A stretch of 64,000 bases of DNA from Caldalkalibacillus mannanilyticus JCM 10596 (GTDB taxonomy: Bacteria; Bacillota; Bacilli; Caldalkalibacillales; JCM-10596), in NCBI RefSeq assembly GCF_000615945.1, contig NZ_BAMO01000016.1, positions 23,360 to 87,359 on the forward strand, in the 5' to 3' direction. Of this stretch, positions 1 through 9,245 are shown piece by piece. Made by a program: the position numbers and the translations under genes. Each line of letters starts with the position of its first letter. The first letter of the stretch is position 1. The notes under the pieces are model-generated. The model had not been told where the DNA came from. It saw nothing but the letters and a program-made list of their open reading frames with translations, and did not search any database.

Positions 1-784
1 TGTCTATTCCTTCTATTCCTATTAACTCTGCTTCTATTTGTTTTTCAGATTCATTTGCACGATCTTCTTGGTTAGGTGACGTTGTTTCATCTGAAAGATC
101 ATCTACTAGCTTCACACCCTTGATTTTTAGATTCTCATCATATTCAAGCTGAACAGTAAAAGCAAAAGCCGCAGGTGATATGCTTCCAGGTATTTTCGCT
201 ATCACTTGATTGTCAGATACTTCATACCTCACAATAGCTCCAAAACCAACCTCTTCATTCCATACACCAGCATCTGATTCATCATATACTTTTTCTAACG
301 CCTGACCATCTATTTCTGCACGAACGTAGACCTTCCCATTCACTTTCGTTATTGTAGATGTAGCGTGTTTTTCTATGTAAGCTAAAGGGATTTCAATTTC
401 AAGTTCTTCTAAGCTCTCCATATTCAACACATGGATTTCTTCCTCATAAACCCCGATACCATATCCTGTTATTAATAAGATAATGACTTCATTTTGACCA
501 TCTTGATTTATATCAGCAAGCGTTATATTGGGATAATAGGTTTCGTTCTGTACATTCTTCCAATTTGGGAAAAGGCGGCTTTTGTCATTAACCATCACCG
601 TTATCCCTAGGAACATGCCATCATCCGTAGGGGCATCTGACAGCAATCTAACATGATCTAATTCAGCAAGAGTTACTATGTGTTCATTCTCCCCCACTGT
701 TTTTTTGTCTTCAGATAATGCTGGATTTTGACCGCAACCAACAATTATGAAAAGAAATAAACAAGCAAGCAAAAGCTTTTTCAC
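1..784 (-). CDS. Putative lipoprotein with FG-GAP-like segment (C-terminus beyond left edge)
   Basis: An open frame runs from a GTG at 784 off the left edge (about 261 codons seen). A GAGAGGG ribosome site precedes the start. The N-terminus is a lipoprotein signal: basic VKK, a hydrophobic core and a lipobox IVGC with the lipidated Cys near residue 17. A segment near residue 80 reads DINQDGQNEVII, which resembles the calcium-binding FG-GAP/VCBS type of repeat, so a surface-exposed beta-rich fold is plausible. The stop codon is outside the window. I do not recognise a specific family and infer no function beyond a membrane-anchored extracellular protein. Confidence 0.75.
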   Translation of the reverse strand, partial: MKKLLLACLFLFIIVGCGQNPALSEDKKTVGENEHIVTLAELDHVRLLSDAPTDDGMFLGITVMVNDKSRLFPNWKNVQNETYYPNITLADINQDGQNEVIILLITGYGIGVYEEEIHVLNMESLEELEIEIPLAYIEKHATSTITKVNGKVYVRAEIDGQALEKVYDESDAGVWNEEVGFGAIVRYEVSDNQVIAKIPGSISPAAFAFTVQLEYDENLKIKGVKLVDDLSDETTSPNQEDRANESEKQIEAELIGIEGID

Positions 785-919
785 TATATCATACCCTCTC
801 TTATTATTTTCAATAAATGTAAATGATAGGCTAGCGTTCTATTGTTAAGTGACAAAACATATGGTATGTTGTTTCATGTCGTATTAACTCTACGTTGTTG
901 AAAGGAAGACGAGACAAAT

Positions 920-1129
920 ATGAAAAGAGCAGTTATCCAAAGTATATTATTTGGGATTTGTATCATTGTCCTTTTTCTTGCGGGGATTTATATTTTTGCA
1001 TATGCAAATGGATATCATTTATTGTTTTTTAATCTAACTGAATCATTACTATCTACCTTTTTCTTCAGTATGGTTTTATATTTGCTTGTTAAAGGGATCA
1101 TTCATTTCTATAAAAATAGAAGAAAATAA
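920..1129 (+). CDS. Small two-helix membrane protein
   Basis: 69 residues, starting at ATG 920 after an AAGGAAG ribosome site. It has two hydrophobic segments (about residues 7-29 and 36-58) and a basic C-terminal tail ending HFYKNRRK, so it is probably an integral membrane protein with its tail in the cytoplasm. It has no family motif that I recognise. It is read away from the preceding lipoprotein gene and is followed by a weak hairpin. It could be one of the many small Bacillales membrane proteins; the assignment rests only on the frame, the ribosome site and the hydrophobicity. Confidence 0.55.
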   Translation: MKRAVIQSILFGICIIVLFLAGIYIFAYANGYHLLFFNLTESLLSTFFFSMVLYLLVKGIIHFYKNRRK

Positions 1130-1155
1130 TCCTGCCTAGTAAAGTATGAATCCTC

Positions 1156-1179
1156 ACCTCCCCATTGAAATGAGGAGGT
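1156..1179 (+). terminator. Weak hairpin after the 69-residue gene
   Basis: ACCTCC (1156-1161) pairs with GGAGGT (1174-1179), with an inner CAT/ATG extension. It is followed by TTCATTCTCTATCC and then TTTTTT at 1193, so the U-tract is displaced. Confidence 0.3.
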
Positions 1180-1408
1180 TTCATTCTCTATCCTTTTTTC
1201 TCTATGACAAACCATATGTACTTTTCTCTCATTTCATTCCCTCTATTACATGCCTGCATTTAATTATACCTTAAATAACAATAACTGTGCTAATTTACAA
1301 TATTTTTTAACGCCCTTCATAATTGACTGCGCATCTATTTTAAAGTAATATTCTGGATGTTGAGTTAATAAGTTCTGAATTGATATTCTATTATTTTGGA
1401 GTGATGAC

Positions 1409-1852
1409 ATGAAAGCTAAAAATTATTTTATAGTAGCGATTGCTCTTTTTCTTCTCTTTCTGACTGGATGCTCTGAAAAGAATTCGGAAAAGGAATTTGG
1501 ATGTACAGGAACATTTCACAAGATGCTTAAAAAATCCCAAGAGCGTGAAATTATTCTCGAATTTAAAGAAGGGAATGGAAGTTGTACGTATTTGTTTAGC
1601 AACAACTCAGACATAAATACTAACTTGACATTCCAAATTCATTTTGAAGAAGGAGATAGTAAAGTCCAAGTTCAAAGGAATAATGGTATGTTACTAGACG
1701 AATCTCGTTGGAGCAAAGAGATTTCAGAAGTTGCCAACATAGATGGTATCCAGGGGGCTTTTAAAATCGATGATGCAAATGAAGAGGACGAACCGTTAAA
1801 AATAAACGTTTATGTTGAAGATTTTACTGGAGAAGTAAAACTATCTTGGTGA
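1409..1852 (+). CDS. Putative lipoprotein, 147 aa
   Basis: ATG 1409 follows a GGAG site eight bases upstream. The signal peptide MKAKNYFIVAIALF continues into a lipobox LTGC (Cys at residue 21), so the mature protein should be lipid-anchored outside the membrane. The remaining roughly 125 residues are polar and acidic, with two further cysteines (GCTGTF and SCTYLF) that could form a disulfide. No family is recognised. The gene stands alone between a hairpin and the bla region and appears monocistronic. Confidence 0.65.
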   Translation: MKAKNYFIVAIALFLLFLTGCSEKNSEKEFGCTGTFHKMLKKSQEREIILEFKEGNGSCTYLFSNNSDINTNLTFQIHFEEGDSKVQVQRNNGMLLDESRWSKEISEVANIDGIQGAFKIDDANEEDEPLKINVYVEDFTGEVKLSW

Positions 1853-1967
1853 TGAAGTAAAGTTGTGCAACTAATTTATCATGGGGATGGGGATTAATAA
1901 TATAATTCTAATTCAAAAAAGATCAAAGTTTAGATACGCATATTATGAAGGGGAAGGGGTGAGAAAC

Positions 1968-2060
1968 ATGTTTGTAAAGCCTATGGTAGCTCTACTAAGC
2001 TCCATTATCTTAAGCGCTTATTTCGCTATCCTATCTCTATATTCATGGATCGTATTCTGA
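1968..2060 (+). CDS. Small hydrophobic peptide, 30 aa
   Basis: ATG 1968 is preceded by the strong site GGGAAGGGGTGAGAAAC. The frame gives a 30-residue peptide with a single hydrophobic helix (about residues 6-29) and only one charged residue, Lys4. It reads like a single-pass membrane peptide. It sits alone between the 147-residue lipoprotein and the beta-lactamase gene. A holin-like, toxin-like or regulatory role is possible, but nothing in the sequence decides between them. Confidence 0.4.
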   Translation: MFVKPMVALLSSIILSAYFAILSLYSWIVF

Positions 2061-2098
2061 TGAAGTATTTCTCCAACCCACCTTCTGTCTATCAATGA

Positions 2099-2928
2099 TC
2101 AATCTATCAGTTCATATTTCTTTAAAATCTCTATTGTAATAGTTTTAGCATCTGCTGATGTGCTATCCATGTTTGTTGCAAAAGCATATTCTTCATCCTT
2201 TGTTTTGAGAAAACCAACATACCAGCTATCCCTGAGCCCTGTCCAGTTTTTCCATATAGGATATAGTCCTCCCCTTCCATTTGGATCATCATCCGCTTTA
2301 CTATTTGCATCACTTCTTGATCAAAAGGAAGGTTCTCTTTAGATAAGGATTCCATAAAATCCGTTTGTTCGATTGGAGAAATTAGCAGTGAACTGCTTAA
2401 CCAAAATTGATCAATTCCCCCACTCATGTCTTCATTACCATACGCTATCTTTTCCAGCCACTCCTGCATACGCTTTTCTCCAATGTCACGAGCCAGCGCT
2501 TTATAATACCAAACGACAGAGTATCTTAATGCAGAGCCAAGTGTATGATCCTGATTCCAAACGTCGATCTCTCGTATTTCCCGATCCCAATATTTAATAT
2601 CATATTCATCCTCAACCGCTTGAACCTGCAATCCAATAAGTGAATGAGGAACTTTAAAAGTGGATTGTGGGGCAAAGCTTTGTTTGGCACGTTCATTGTT
2701 ATAGATATAAGTGGATTTTTCTTTTATATCCCGTAAAATAAACGTTCCATTCTTCCCTTCAAAAAATTCATCGACATTCATTTCATGCACACTTAATGAT
2801 CGCTCAGTTTCCTTTACATTATCTTTTACTGCTTCTTCAGGTTGTTCATTAACGTTCATGCAACCGATCAGTATGATTCCAAGTACTAAAAGTAGCGTTA
2901 TTGTTTTAAACCATGATTGTTTTTTCAT
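2099..2928 (-). pseudogene. Class D (OXA/BPU-like) beta-lactamase lipoprotein, frameshifted at the KTG box
   Basis: A serine beta-lactamase that hydrolyses beta-lactams outside the membrane. From the ATG at 2928 the protein has a lipobox LIGC (Cys23). The class D motifs follow in order: STFK at 89-92 (nucleophile Ser89), SVV at 137-139, YGN at 163-165 and KTG at 227-229. Immediately after KTG one base is missing (near 2242). The open frame therefore continues into an unrelated tail and stops at 2131, while the other frame continues the family sequence (LRDSWYVGFLKTKDEEYAF) to a stop at 2099. Restoring one base gives 276 residues, the normal length. The gene is divergent from blaI/blaR1 with BlaI-type operators between them. 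A sequencing indel and a real mutation are both possible. The longer frame starting at 2997 has no ribosome site. Confidence 0.88.
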
Positions 2929-2969
2929 CGTTCTATCTTCTTTTATAAAAATACTCTGTAGCCCCTTAA

Positions 2970-2997
2970 ATATTACACATGTAAGTTTTTGTGTCAA
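2970..2997 (-). promoter_or_regulatory. Beta-lactamase promoter with BlaI-type operator
   Basis: On the minus strand TTGACA (2992-2997) and TAATAT (2970-2975) are 16 bases apart. The operator TTACACATGTAA (2973-2984) overlaps the -10 and the spacer. Its half-sites TTACA/TGTAA and the flank TGTAAGTTT recur at the blaI and pbpC-like promoters, so repression by BlaI is inferred. Confidence 0.75.
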
Positions 2998-3022
2998 TAC
3001 TATTTTTCATTTTTTTCCTTAA

Positions 3023-3070
3023 TTGACTTCGTAAAATTTGAACCATATAATAATATTATTACGAATGTAA
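3023..3070 (+). promoter_or_regulatory. blaI-blaR1 promoter with BlaI-type operator
   Basis: TTGACT (3023-3028), a 17-base spacer and TATAAT (3046-3051) form a near-consensus sigma-A promoter. The imperfect operator TTACGAATGTAA (3059-3070), flanked by GTTT, covers the expected transcription start. This fits autorepression of blaI-blaR1. Confidence 0.75.
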
Positions 3071-3087
3071 GTTTAAGGATGGGAGAT

Positions 3088-3474
3088 ATGAGAAAATTAC
3101 CGCAAATATCAGAAGCAGAATTAGAAGTAATGAAAATCATCTGGAAGCATCATCCAATCAATACCAATGAGGTGATTGAGAAGTTAGCCAAAACGACGAC
3201 ATGGAGCCCAAAAACCATTCAAACATTGTTGTTGCGGCTATTAAAAAAAGAAGCCCTGAAGAACCATAAAGAAGGTCGTGTATTTGTTTATACACCTAAT
3301 GTAGCTGAAAGTGATTATGTAGAAGTTGAGAGTCATAGTTTTTTAAAGCGTTTTTATGATGGTGCGCTCAATTCTATGGTATTAAATTTTTTAGAAAAAG
3401 ATAAGCTGTCAGATAATGAAATTAATGAATTGTATCAAATGTTAGAAGAACATAAGAACAGAAAGCAGGAGTAA
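3088..3474 (+). CDS. blaI: BlaI/MecI-family penicillinase repressor
   Basis: 128 residues from ATG 3088, which follows GGATGGGAG; an upstream in-frame ATG at 2989 lies inside the promoter and is unlikely. It is a dimeric winged-helix repressor. The N-terminal DNA-binding domain begins LPQISEAELEVMKIIW and contains the recognition segment TTTWSPKTIQTLLLRLLKKE. The acidic C-terminal helices (about 95-128) should dimerise. The family binds TACA/TGTA palindromes and is cleaved when the partner sensor detects a beta-lactam. blaR1 starts one base after the stop, so the two are co-transcribed and probably translationally coupled. Its likely targets here are its own promoter, the divergent class D beta-lactamase and the MecA/PbpC-like PBP. 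Confidence 0.93.
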   Translation: MRKLPQISEAELEVMKIIWKHHPINTNEVIEKLAKTTTWSPKTIQTLLLRLLKKEALKNHKEGRVFVYTPNVAESDYVEVESHSFLKRFYDGALNSMVLNFLEKDKLSDNEINELYQMLEEHKNRKQE

Positions 3475-3475
3475 C

Positions 3476-5281
3476 ATGGGCTATTCTTTCTTTACGCTCT
3501 TTATCATCAGCAATATCCTATTGTCTATCACCATTTGCATCATCGTCTGCATAAAAAAAATACTAAAGAGCCACATCACTGTAACCACGCAATATCACAT
3601 CAGTATGATTTCTCTTTTGGCCATGATTGCTCCTTTTATCCCCTTTCAGTTTCTAAAGTTACCTACTTTTTTCGACTGGATGATGAATTTGGGAGCGAGT
3701 TATTCGAAGCCTTCTACTATTGATTCGGCTATGAACACGACCGAAACCATCATTCAAAAGACAAATTGGCTACAAGATTTTTCGATGACCATTGAGCAAT
3801 CTCCTTTCGGCATAATGGATTCTATCTTTTTTATCATGTGGCTCGTAGGAATGATCGTTGTGCTTTTGATGACGTTATTTAGTAATCTAAGAATTGTCAA
3901 AATAAAGAAAAGTCTACAAGTCGTTGATAACAAAGACGTATTAACGCTTTTTTCTTCCTGCAAAGAGAAACTACAGGTTCATAGAAATGTTGTTTTAGGG
4001 TACTCCTCATGGATAAAATCACCCATAACGTTTGGGATGATCCGCCCCTACATTGTTTTACCCAAGCAGATGTCCATGTTTTCTAATGAGGAAATGGAAT
4101 GTGTTCTGCTCCATGAGTTGTATCATTGTAAACGCAGAGATATACTGGTGAACTATTTCATGTGTCTGTGTAGAATCGTGTATTGGTTTAATCCACTCGT
4201 ATGGTATATGTTAAGGGATTTGAAAACAGAGATGGAGATTTCTTGTGATTATGCCGTTTTAAAAGCGTTAGAGAAGGGATCACACCTCCATTATGCTGAG
4301 GTGATTTTGAAATTTGCTTCTCTCGCTCAACGAACATCCCCTTTGCTCGCGGCTTCGGAAATCAGCAGCTCATTCAAACAAGTAAAAAGACGAATCTCTA
4401 CAATTGTAAACTTCCAAGTAGAATCACGTCTGCTCAGACTCAAATCCGCTCTAGTATTTATCATGATTTTTGCCATCATTTCAGCAAGTGTTCCTTCTCT
4501 ATCTGTGTTGGCGGTGAACAAAGATAAACATGCTTTTTCCCATACCAACGTCGAGTACAAAGATTACAGTCACTTTTTCGGTGAACGTACAGGGAGCGCT
4601 GTGCTGTATGATTCAAACAGGGATCAGTACACCATTTATAATAATGAAGAAAGTACGACCCGCTACGCTCCGGCTTCCACATATAAGATATTCAGTGGAT
4701 TGTTCGCCCTAGAATCTGGGATTATTACAAGGGATGCTTCACAACTGACATGGGATGGAACTCTCTATCGATATGGGGAATGGAATCAGGATCATCATTT
4801 ATTCTCTGCGATGAAAAGCTCAGCCACGTGGTATTTTCAACATCTTGATCAACAGATAGGTCAAGAAAACCTGCGGAGCTACTACGAACAAATCGATTAT
4901 GGAAACAGAAATCTAGCGGGTCACATCACGAATTATTGGCTAGATGCTCTCAAAATTTCTCCTATCGAACAGGTAGACGTGTTGAAGAAGTTTTATCATA
5001 ATGAATTCGGATTTACCCAAACAAATATTGAAACGATAAAAGACGCCTTACTTCTAGAAGAATCGAACCACCAACGTTTATCTGGGAAAACGGGTACCGC
5101 CGTTCTAAACACGGAAGATACTGATGGTTGGTTTGTGGGATATATAGAAACGACCGATAATCAATTTTTCTTTGCTGTTCATATTCAAGGTAAAAAGCAG
5201 TCAGGGGGAAGCGCCGCTGCCAATATCGCACTTTCAATCTTGGAAGAAGAAGGGATTTATCACTCTGCTTCTTTGCAATAG
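3476..5281 (+). CDS. blaR1: BlaR1/MecR1-type sensor-transducer: M56 zinc protease fused to a class D sensor domain
   Basis: 601 residues. The N-terminal half has several membrane helices (about 5-25, 40-60, 115-137, 325-345) and a gluzincin site: HELYH at 213-217 with a downstream ELKTEME-type glutamate near 252-254. The C-terminal extracellular part (about 355-601) is a penicillin-binding class D domain with STYK at 401-404 (acylated serine), SAT near 449-451, YGN at 475-477 and KTG at 538-540. In the family, acylation of the sensor activates the protease, which leads to loss of BlaI. The sensor domain closely resembles the neighbouring class D enzyme (SPIEQ, the WNQDH block, YGN), so enzyme and sensor probably share an origin. 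It starts one base after the blaI stop. Confidence 0.93.
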   Translation: MGYSFFTLFIISNILLSITICIIVCIKKILKSHITVTTQYHISMISLLAMIAPFIPFQFLKLPTFFDWMMNLGASYSKPSTIDSAMNTTETIIQKTNWLQDFSMTIEQSPFGIMDSIFFIMWLVGMIVVLLMTLFSNLRIVKIKKSLQVVDNKDVLTLFSSCKEKLQVHRNVVLGYSSWIKSPITFGMIRPYIVLPKQMSMFSNEEMECVLLHELYHCKRRDILVNYFMCLCRIVYWFNPLVWYMLRDLKTEMEISCDYAVLKALEKGSHLHYAEVILKFASLAQRTSPLLAASEISSSFKQVKRRISTIVNFQVESRLLRLKSALVFIMIFAIISASVPSLSVLAVNKDKHAFSHTNVEYKDYSHFFGERTGSAVLYDSNRDQYTIYNNEESTTRYAPASTYKIFSGLFALESGIITRDASQLTWDGTLYRYGEWNQDHHLFSAMKSSATWYFQHLDQQIGQENLRSYYEQIDYGNRNLAGHITNYWLDALKISPIEQVDVLKKFYHNEFGFTQTNIETIKDALLLEESNHQRLSGKTGTAVLNTEDTDGWFVGYIETTDNQFFFAVHIQGKKQSGGSAAANIALSILEEEGIYHSASLQ

Positions 5282-5315
5282 AAATGACGTTGCTTTTATA
5301 ACAATAATACAACAA

Positions 5316-5341
5316 AGGCACATCACATGAATGATGTGCCT
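5316..5341. terminator. Bidirectional terminator between blaR1 and the PBP gene
   Basis: A perfect 10-bp stem, AGGCACATCA (5316-5325) with TGATGTGCCT (5332-5341) and a 6-base loop. It lies between convergent genes, and the minus-strand stop codon overlaps the right arm. Flanking sequence is A- and T-rich on both sides. Confidence 0.7.
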
Positions 5342-7106
5342 ATTGATCATTTAATTCAAAAAACTCCGTTAAAATCTGTTTTGTAATCACTTGTGCGGGG
5401 GATATTTGACCCTGGGAACTCGTTAATAGAGATTTGGGCACGACACAGGCGAAAGCAATTTGCGGATCGTCGGCAGGTGCATAACCGACAAGCAAAGAAT
5501 GGTCATTACCAAAAGAACCATTAGCCTCAACTGTTTGAGCCGTCCCTGTTTTTGCTGCCACCTTGATAGGAAAGTCACTAAATATACGGTAAGCTGTACC
5601 GCTAGGCTCTGTAACCATCTCCATCCCCCGTTTGACCAGTTGAATATCCTCTTCTCTCATATCCACACGATTAAGTACTTTAGGTTCGTTTCTCACCACT
5701 ACCTGCACTAAGTGATCATCTCCGCTAGCATCTCGACGAATCTCCTTCACTAGATAAGGTTGCATTCGATAGCCATCATTGGCAATGGTTGACACATACT
5801 GAGCCAATTGTAAAGGCGTATACGTATGATATTGTCCAATCATAAAGTCAGCTAGTAGCCCCAACAGTATGGAATCACTTTTATATCCTTCGTATTCTTC
5901 GGGAAGATCAATTCCTGTCTTAACTCCTAAACCGAACTGTGAAAAATAATAATAGGCTCGATTAAATGCCTGTTGACGGTTTCCGATTCGCTCATTCAAG
6001 TCAAGCCCGATACGAAACATAAATATGTTTGATGAACGCTGTATGGATGTTAACATATTGACATGCCCTAGATTTGTCCACGATTTTTTAGTCAGATTAC
6101 CAATCTGCATTGGAGTATCATACATCGTAGTATTCGGTGTCACTATTCCTTCGTGAAGCCCCATAAGGACCGTAGCCATTTTGACCGTAGACCCCATCGC
6201 ATATGACGTATTTCCCGCTCCTATACTTCTAACATCGTTGGACATTCCAAGAATTTCTCCCGTTTTAGGATTCATAGCGACAAAGAAAGCTTCTGTCACC
6301 AGTCTATTCTCGGCGACCGTTTTTTCAATCACGTTCTCAATTGTTTGTTGCAGTTTGCGGTCAATCGTCAACACTAAATCATCTCCGCGTTGACCTGGTG
6401 TGAGAACAGGTTCGCTAATCGGTACCAGTCTACGATCCATAGTAACTTCTAACTCTCCATCTATTCCTCGCAAGTGTTCTTCATATTGCAGCTCCAAGTA
6501 ACTGGTTCCAACCATTTTATCCATCCGATACCCTTTAGCTAGGTAGCGCTCTAGCTGATCAGCCTGAATAGGGCCCACATTCCCTAAAAAATGTCGAAAC
6601 AGTCGGTCATAAGTATACTCCCTCTTTGGTTCGATCATAATATCGACTCCCGGTAGAGCTTCTAGATTTTCTTCAATTTTTGAAACGACCTGAAACGATA
6701 CATCCTGTTTCAATCTTATTGGGACAAAAGGAAGTCCTTTATCCATTTCCCGGAGGATTGCTTCCTTATCTAAATCAATCAGTTTTTCCAGCCGCTCTGC
6801 TAAGACCTCCCAATGTTCAGCCGAAAATTGGGAGGTTTTCGTATAGGTCACGGTGTAGATCGGTACATTACGGACCAATATCTCTCCATTGCGGTCCATG
6901 ATCCAACCGCGTGGAGCCTCGACCATTATTTTTCGTACCGTTTGTGTGCCCAATTTATTATTATATTCTTCACCGTGTACAATTTGTAAGACTCCTAAGC
7001 GAAAAATCAGTGCTGAAAACAGAATAAACGTTATAAAAAACAAGATGTTCAAACGAGTAGCTATAGATCTTCTCTTATGATTTTCCATTTTCTCTTTTCC
7101 CTTCAC
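5340..7106 (-). CDS. Class B penicillin-binding protein (PbpA/PbpH/MrdA-like transpeptidase)
   Basis: 588 residues from a GTG at 7106; an internal ATG at 7088 with GAAGGG upstream is an equally good start. It is a bitopic protein with one N-terminal membrane helix (about 19-42), a class B dimerisation/pedestal domain (about 55-240, with RGWIMDRNGEILVRNVP) and a transpeptidase domain. Active-site motifs are STVK at 306-309, SSN at 358-360 and KTG at 519-521. It cross-links peptidoglycan, probably in the elongation machinery by family resemblance. It lies 88 bases downstream of the MecA/PbpC-like gene on the same strand with no clear promoter between, so BlaI-controlled co-transcription is likely. 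It has no PASTA domains, which argues against SpoVD or PBP1-type proteins. Confidence 0.87.
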   Translation of the reverse strand: MKGKEKMENHKRRSIATRLNILFFITFILFSALIFRLGVLQIVHGEEYNNKLGTQTVRKIMVEAPRGWIMDRNGEILVRNVPIYTVTYTKTSQFSAEHWEVLAERLEKLIDLDKEAILREMDKGLPFVPIRLKQDVSFQVVSKIEENLEALPGVDIMIEPKREYTYDRLFRHFLGNVGPIQADQLERYLAKGYRMDKMVGTSYLELQYEEHLRGIDGELEVTMDRRLVPISEPVLTPGQRGDDLVLTIDRKLQQTIENVIEKTVAENRLVTEAFFVAMNPKTGEILGMSNDVRSIGAGNTSYAMGSTVKMATVLMGLHEGIVTPNTTMYDTPMQIGNLTKKSWTNLGHVNMLTSIQRSSNIFMFRIGLDLNERIGNRQQAFNRAYYYFSQFGLGVKTGIDLPEEYEGYKSDSILLGLLADFMIGQYHTYTPLQLAQYVSTIANDGYRMQPYLVKEIRRDASGDDHLVQVVVRNEPKVLNRVDMREEDIQLVKRGMEMVTEPSGTAYRIFSDFPIKVAAKTGTAQTVEANGSFGNDHSLLVGYAPADDPQIAFACVVPKSLLTSSQGQISPAQVITKQILTEFFELNDQ

Positions 7107-7194
7107 CCATTTGTTCCTGCAAAAAACTTCAAAATTGACTACGAACTATGTCCTTTACAACGGACCTATTCCTTACTTCTAGATACTTTTAGTC

Positions 7195-9213
7195 TTAACG
7201 TCCCCCAAGGTACTCTCGAACAACGGGAACGACCTTCCGTACGACATAAGCACTCCCACCGCGATGCCTCACATCTTCGATCATGAGGGTTAATAATAGA
7301 TCCGCATGCTCTGCATCATACATGACGAACCAACCGTTCTCTAAGCCTTCTTCCCCTTTTTTCCTCTTTAGCTCCGCGGTACCCGTTTTACCGGCAATAC
7401 GTCGCCCCTTGATGTATGCCCCGTGTCCGGTGCCCGCAGGGTTTTCTACAACTTCTAGCAACATTTCATTCACAGTCGCCGCTGTTTTAGAATCCATAAT
7501 CTGACTGCCCCATGATTTGTCCTTCGACTCCTCACCGTGAGCAAGATCCAGTACTGGTTTGATGAGTTCTCCGCCATTGATAAACGGAGTATAGGCCAAA
7601 GCAAGATGTAACGAAGTCATGAGAACTTGTCCTTGCCCGTATGCAGAATCCGCCAACAAGATTTCATTCTTAATCCCGTCGTTTGCTAAACTCGATTTAG
7701 GAAACGAGTAAGCGATCGGCAGTTCTAATCCGAAACCAAATATCTCGGCTTCCCTAGTGAAAATCTCCGCACCCATCTCCAACGCCTCTTGTGCTAAATA
7801 GATATTATCCGAATGTACGATAGCGTCCGTAAGGTTTACTGCTGGAACATTCCTGACCCGTTTGACGTAATAGTTGCCCCAGCTATCGTCCTTCGACCAC
7901 CGAAAGCCATCAATACTTCTTATCTCGTCGACTGCGCTGACTCCCAGCTGTAGACCGATGGAGGCGGTAATCGGTTTGAAGACGGAGCCGGGTGTGTAAA
8001 GGCTTGTAAACCGATTCAACAGAGGCTTTTTCGGATCTTCATTCCACGTCGCCCATTGCTCTGAGGAGAGACCTTGGATGAATGCATTCGGATCATAAGA
8101 TGGGCTGCTGACTAGCGTCAGGATTTCACCCGTACGGGGGTGTATTGCCACTCCTGATCCGGCGTCACCGTCCAAAGCTCGATAGATCGAATCCTGAAGA
8201 TAGGCATCTATTGTCAAACGTACATCTTCTCCATGTAATGGATCCAGCTTTGCCAGGGTTTCTTTATGCTGACCATTTGCTTTGACGATCGCAATAAGAA
8301 CACCATTCTTTCCTCTAAGGCGCTCATCATAAACCAGCTCCAGCCCTGCTTTGCCAATCATGTCTCCAGGTTTCAATTTCTTATCGCGGTGTTTCTCTAT
8401 ATCTTCTGCAGATACTTCTCTTATGTACCCAATCAGATGAGCGGCAGCTTCACCATACGGATATACCCTTGCACTCTTCTCTCTTTTCGTCACCCCTGGT
8501 AAATCGCTAAAGTCAAGATTCTCCCGCCCCGCCGTAATATTGACGATAGGTACGAATAGGTCATCTTTAACCCATGGAGCGGCAAGCTTGTCGTGAATAA
8601 ATGTATCCGGAACGGCAAGTCTTCCCGCTAATTTGGCAATCGTACGTTCTTTCCCTTCGCCCATCTGTTCAGGAACGATTCCGAGTTCTTCGATGCTACC
8701 ATTCATGGCAAGCTTCTGACCGTAACGATCGTATATTTCTCCTCGTTCTGCCTTCAGCGTACGAACGATAACCTTATCCCCTCCAGACATTGAGGGGAAC
8801 AGTAAGGACGGGTTCCAGCTCACTTTCCATTCGTTCGTTTCTTTGATTTTGATCACTTTGACGGTACCTTCAGCAGCAATTGTTCCAGCTACGGTTTCCA
8901 TTTTCATTTGATAAGGGAACTTCTTAACGGTCGATTCGCTACCTTTCTCTTCTTTGTTGTCAAGTACTGCGGCGACTTCCAGATCGCTCATTTCGATCCC
9001 GTCATAGATCGTACGGTACCGCTGAACGAACTCATCCTTTGTCATGGCGGATTCGCTAGACTCGGAAATAAGATTATACATTTGTTCATATTTCCCTTGC
9101 TGCCAATACTCGATATAACTTGTGAATACTTCTTCCGGCTTGATCTCTTCTTTGCAGCCGGATAAAAGGAATATAAGTAATAAACTAATCATCAAATAGC
9201 AAAACTTTTTCAT
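7195..9213 (-). CDS. pbpC: MecA/PbpC-like low-affinity class B PBP lipoprotein
   Basis: 672 residues, ATG 9213 with AGGATAGAGG upstream. It begins with a lipobox LSGC (Cys20). An NTF2-like MecA N-terminal domain follows (about 25-140), then the PBP dimerisation region (RGEIYDRYGQKLA near 157) and a transpeptidase domain with SVFK at 410-413, SDN at 468-470 and KTG at 609-611. Domain order and length match B. subtilis PBP3 (PbpC) and staphylococcal MecA/PBP2a, which continue cross-linking when other PBPs are inhibited. Two BlaI-type operators bracket the -10 element of its promoter, so beta-lactam induction as in mec systems is the natural reading. The gene symbol rests on family resemblance. 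Drug affinity cannot be read from the sequence. Confidence 0.88.
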   Translation of the reverse strand: MKKFCYLMISLLLIFLLSGCKEEIKPEEVFTSYIEYWQQGKYEQMYNLISESSESAMTKDEFVQRYRTIYDGIEMSDLEVAAVLDNKEEKGSESTVKKFPYQMKMETVAGTIAAEGTVKVIKIKETNEWKVSWNPSLLFPSMSGGDKVIVRTLKAERGEIYDRYGQKLAMNGSIEELGIVPEQMGEGKERTIAKLAGRLAVPDTFIHDKLAAPWVKDDLFVPIVNITAGRENLDFSDLPGVTKREKSARVYPYGEAAAHLIGYIREVSAEDIEKHRDKKLKPGDMIGKAGLELVYDERLRGKNGVLIAIVKANGQHKETLAKLDPLHGEDVRLTIDAYLQDSIYRALDGDAGSGVAIHPRTGEILTLVSSPSYDPNAFIQGLSSEQWATWNEDPKKPLLNRFTSLYTPGSVFKPITASIGLQLGVSAVDEIRSIDGFRWSKDDSWGNYYVKRVRNVPAVNLTDAIVHSDNIYLAQEALEMGAEIFTREAEIFGFGLELPIAYSFPKSSLANDGIKNEILLADSAYGQGQVLMTSLHLALAYTPFINGGELIKPVLDLAHGEESKDKSWGSQIMDSKTAATVNEMLLEVVENPAGTGHGAYIKGRRIAGKTGTAELKRKKGEEGLENGWFVMYDAEHADLLLTLMIEDVRHRGGSAYVVRKVVPVVREYLGGR

Positions 9214-9245
9214 CCTCTATCCTACCTCTCATACACAATTAAAAC

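Noticed and set aside
2160..3022. Several plus-strand frames opposite the beta-lactamase
   Set aside because: They are antisense shadows of a gene with clear class D motifs, without ribosome sites.
7107..7194. A BlaI operator between the two PBP genes
   Set aside because: I found no TTACA/TGTAA palindrome there; only TTGTAAAGG-like fragments, so the downstream PBP is best seen as co-transcribed.
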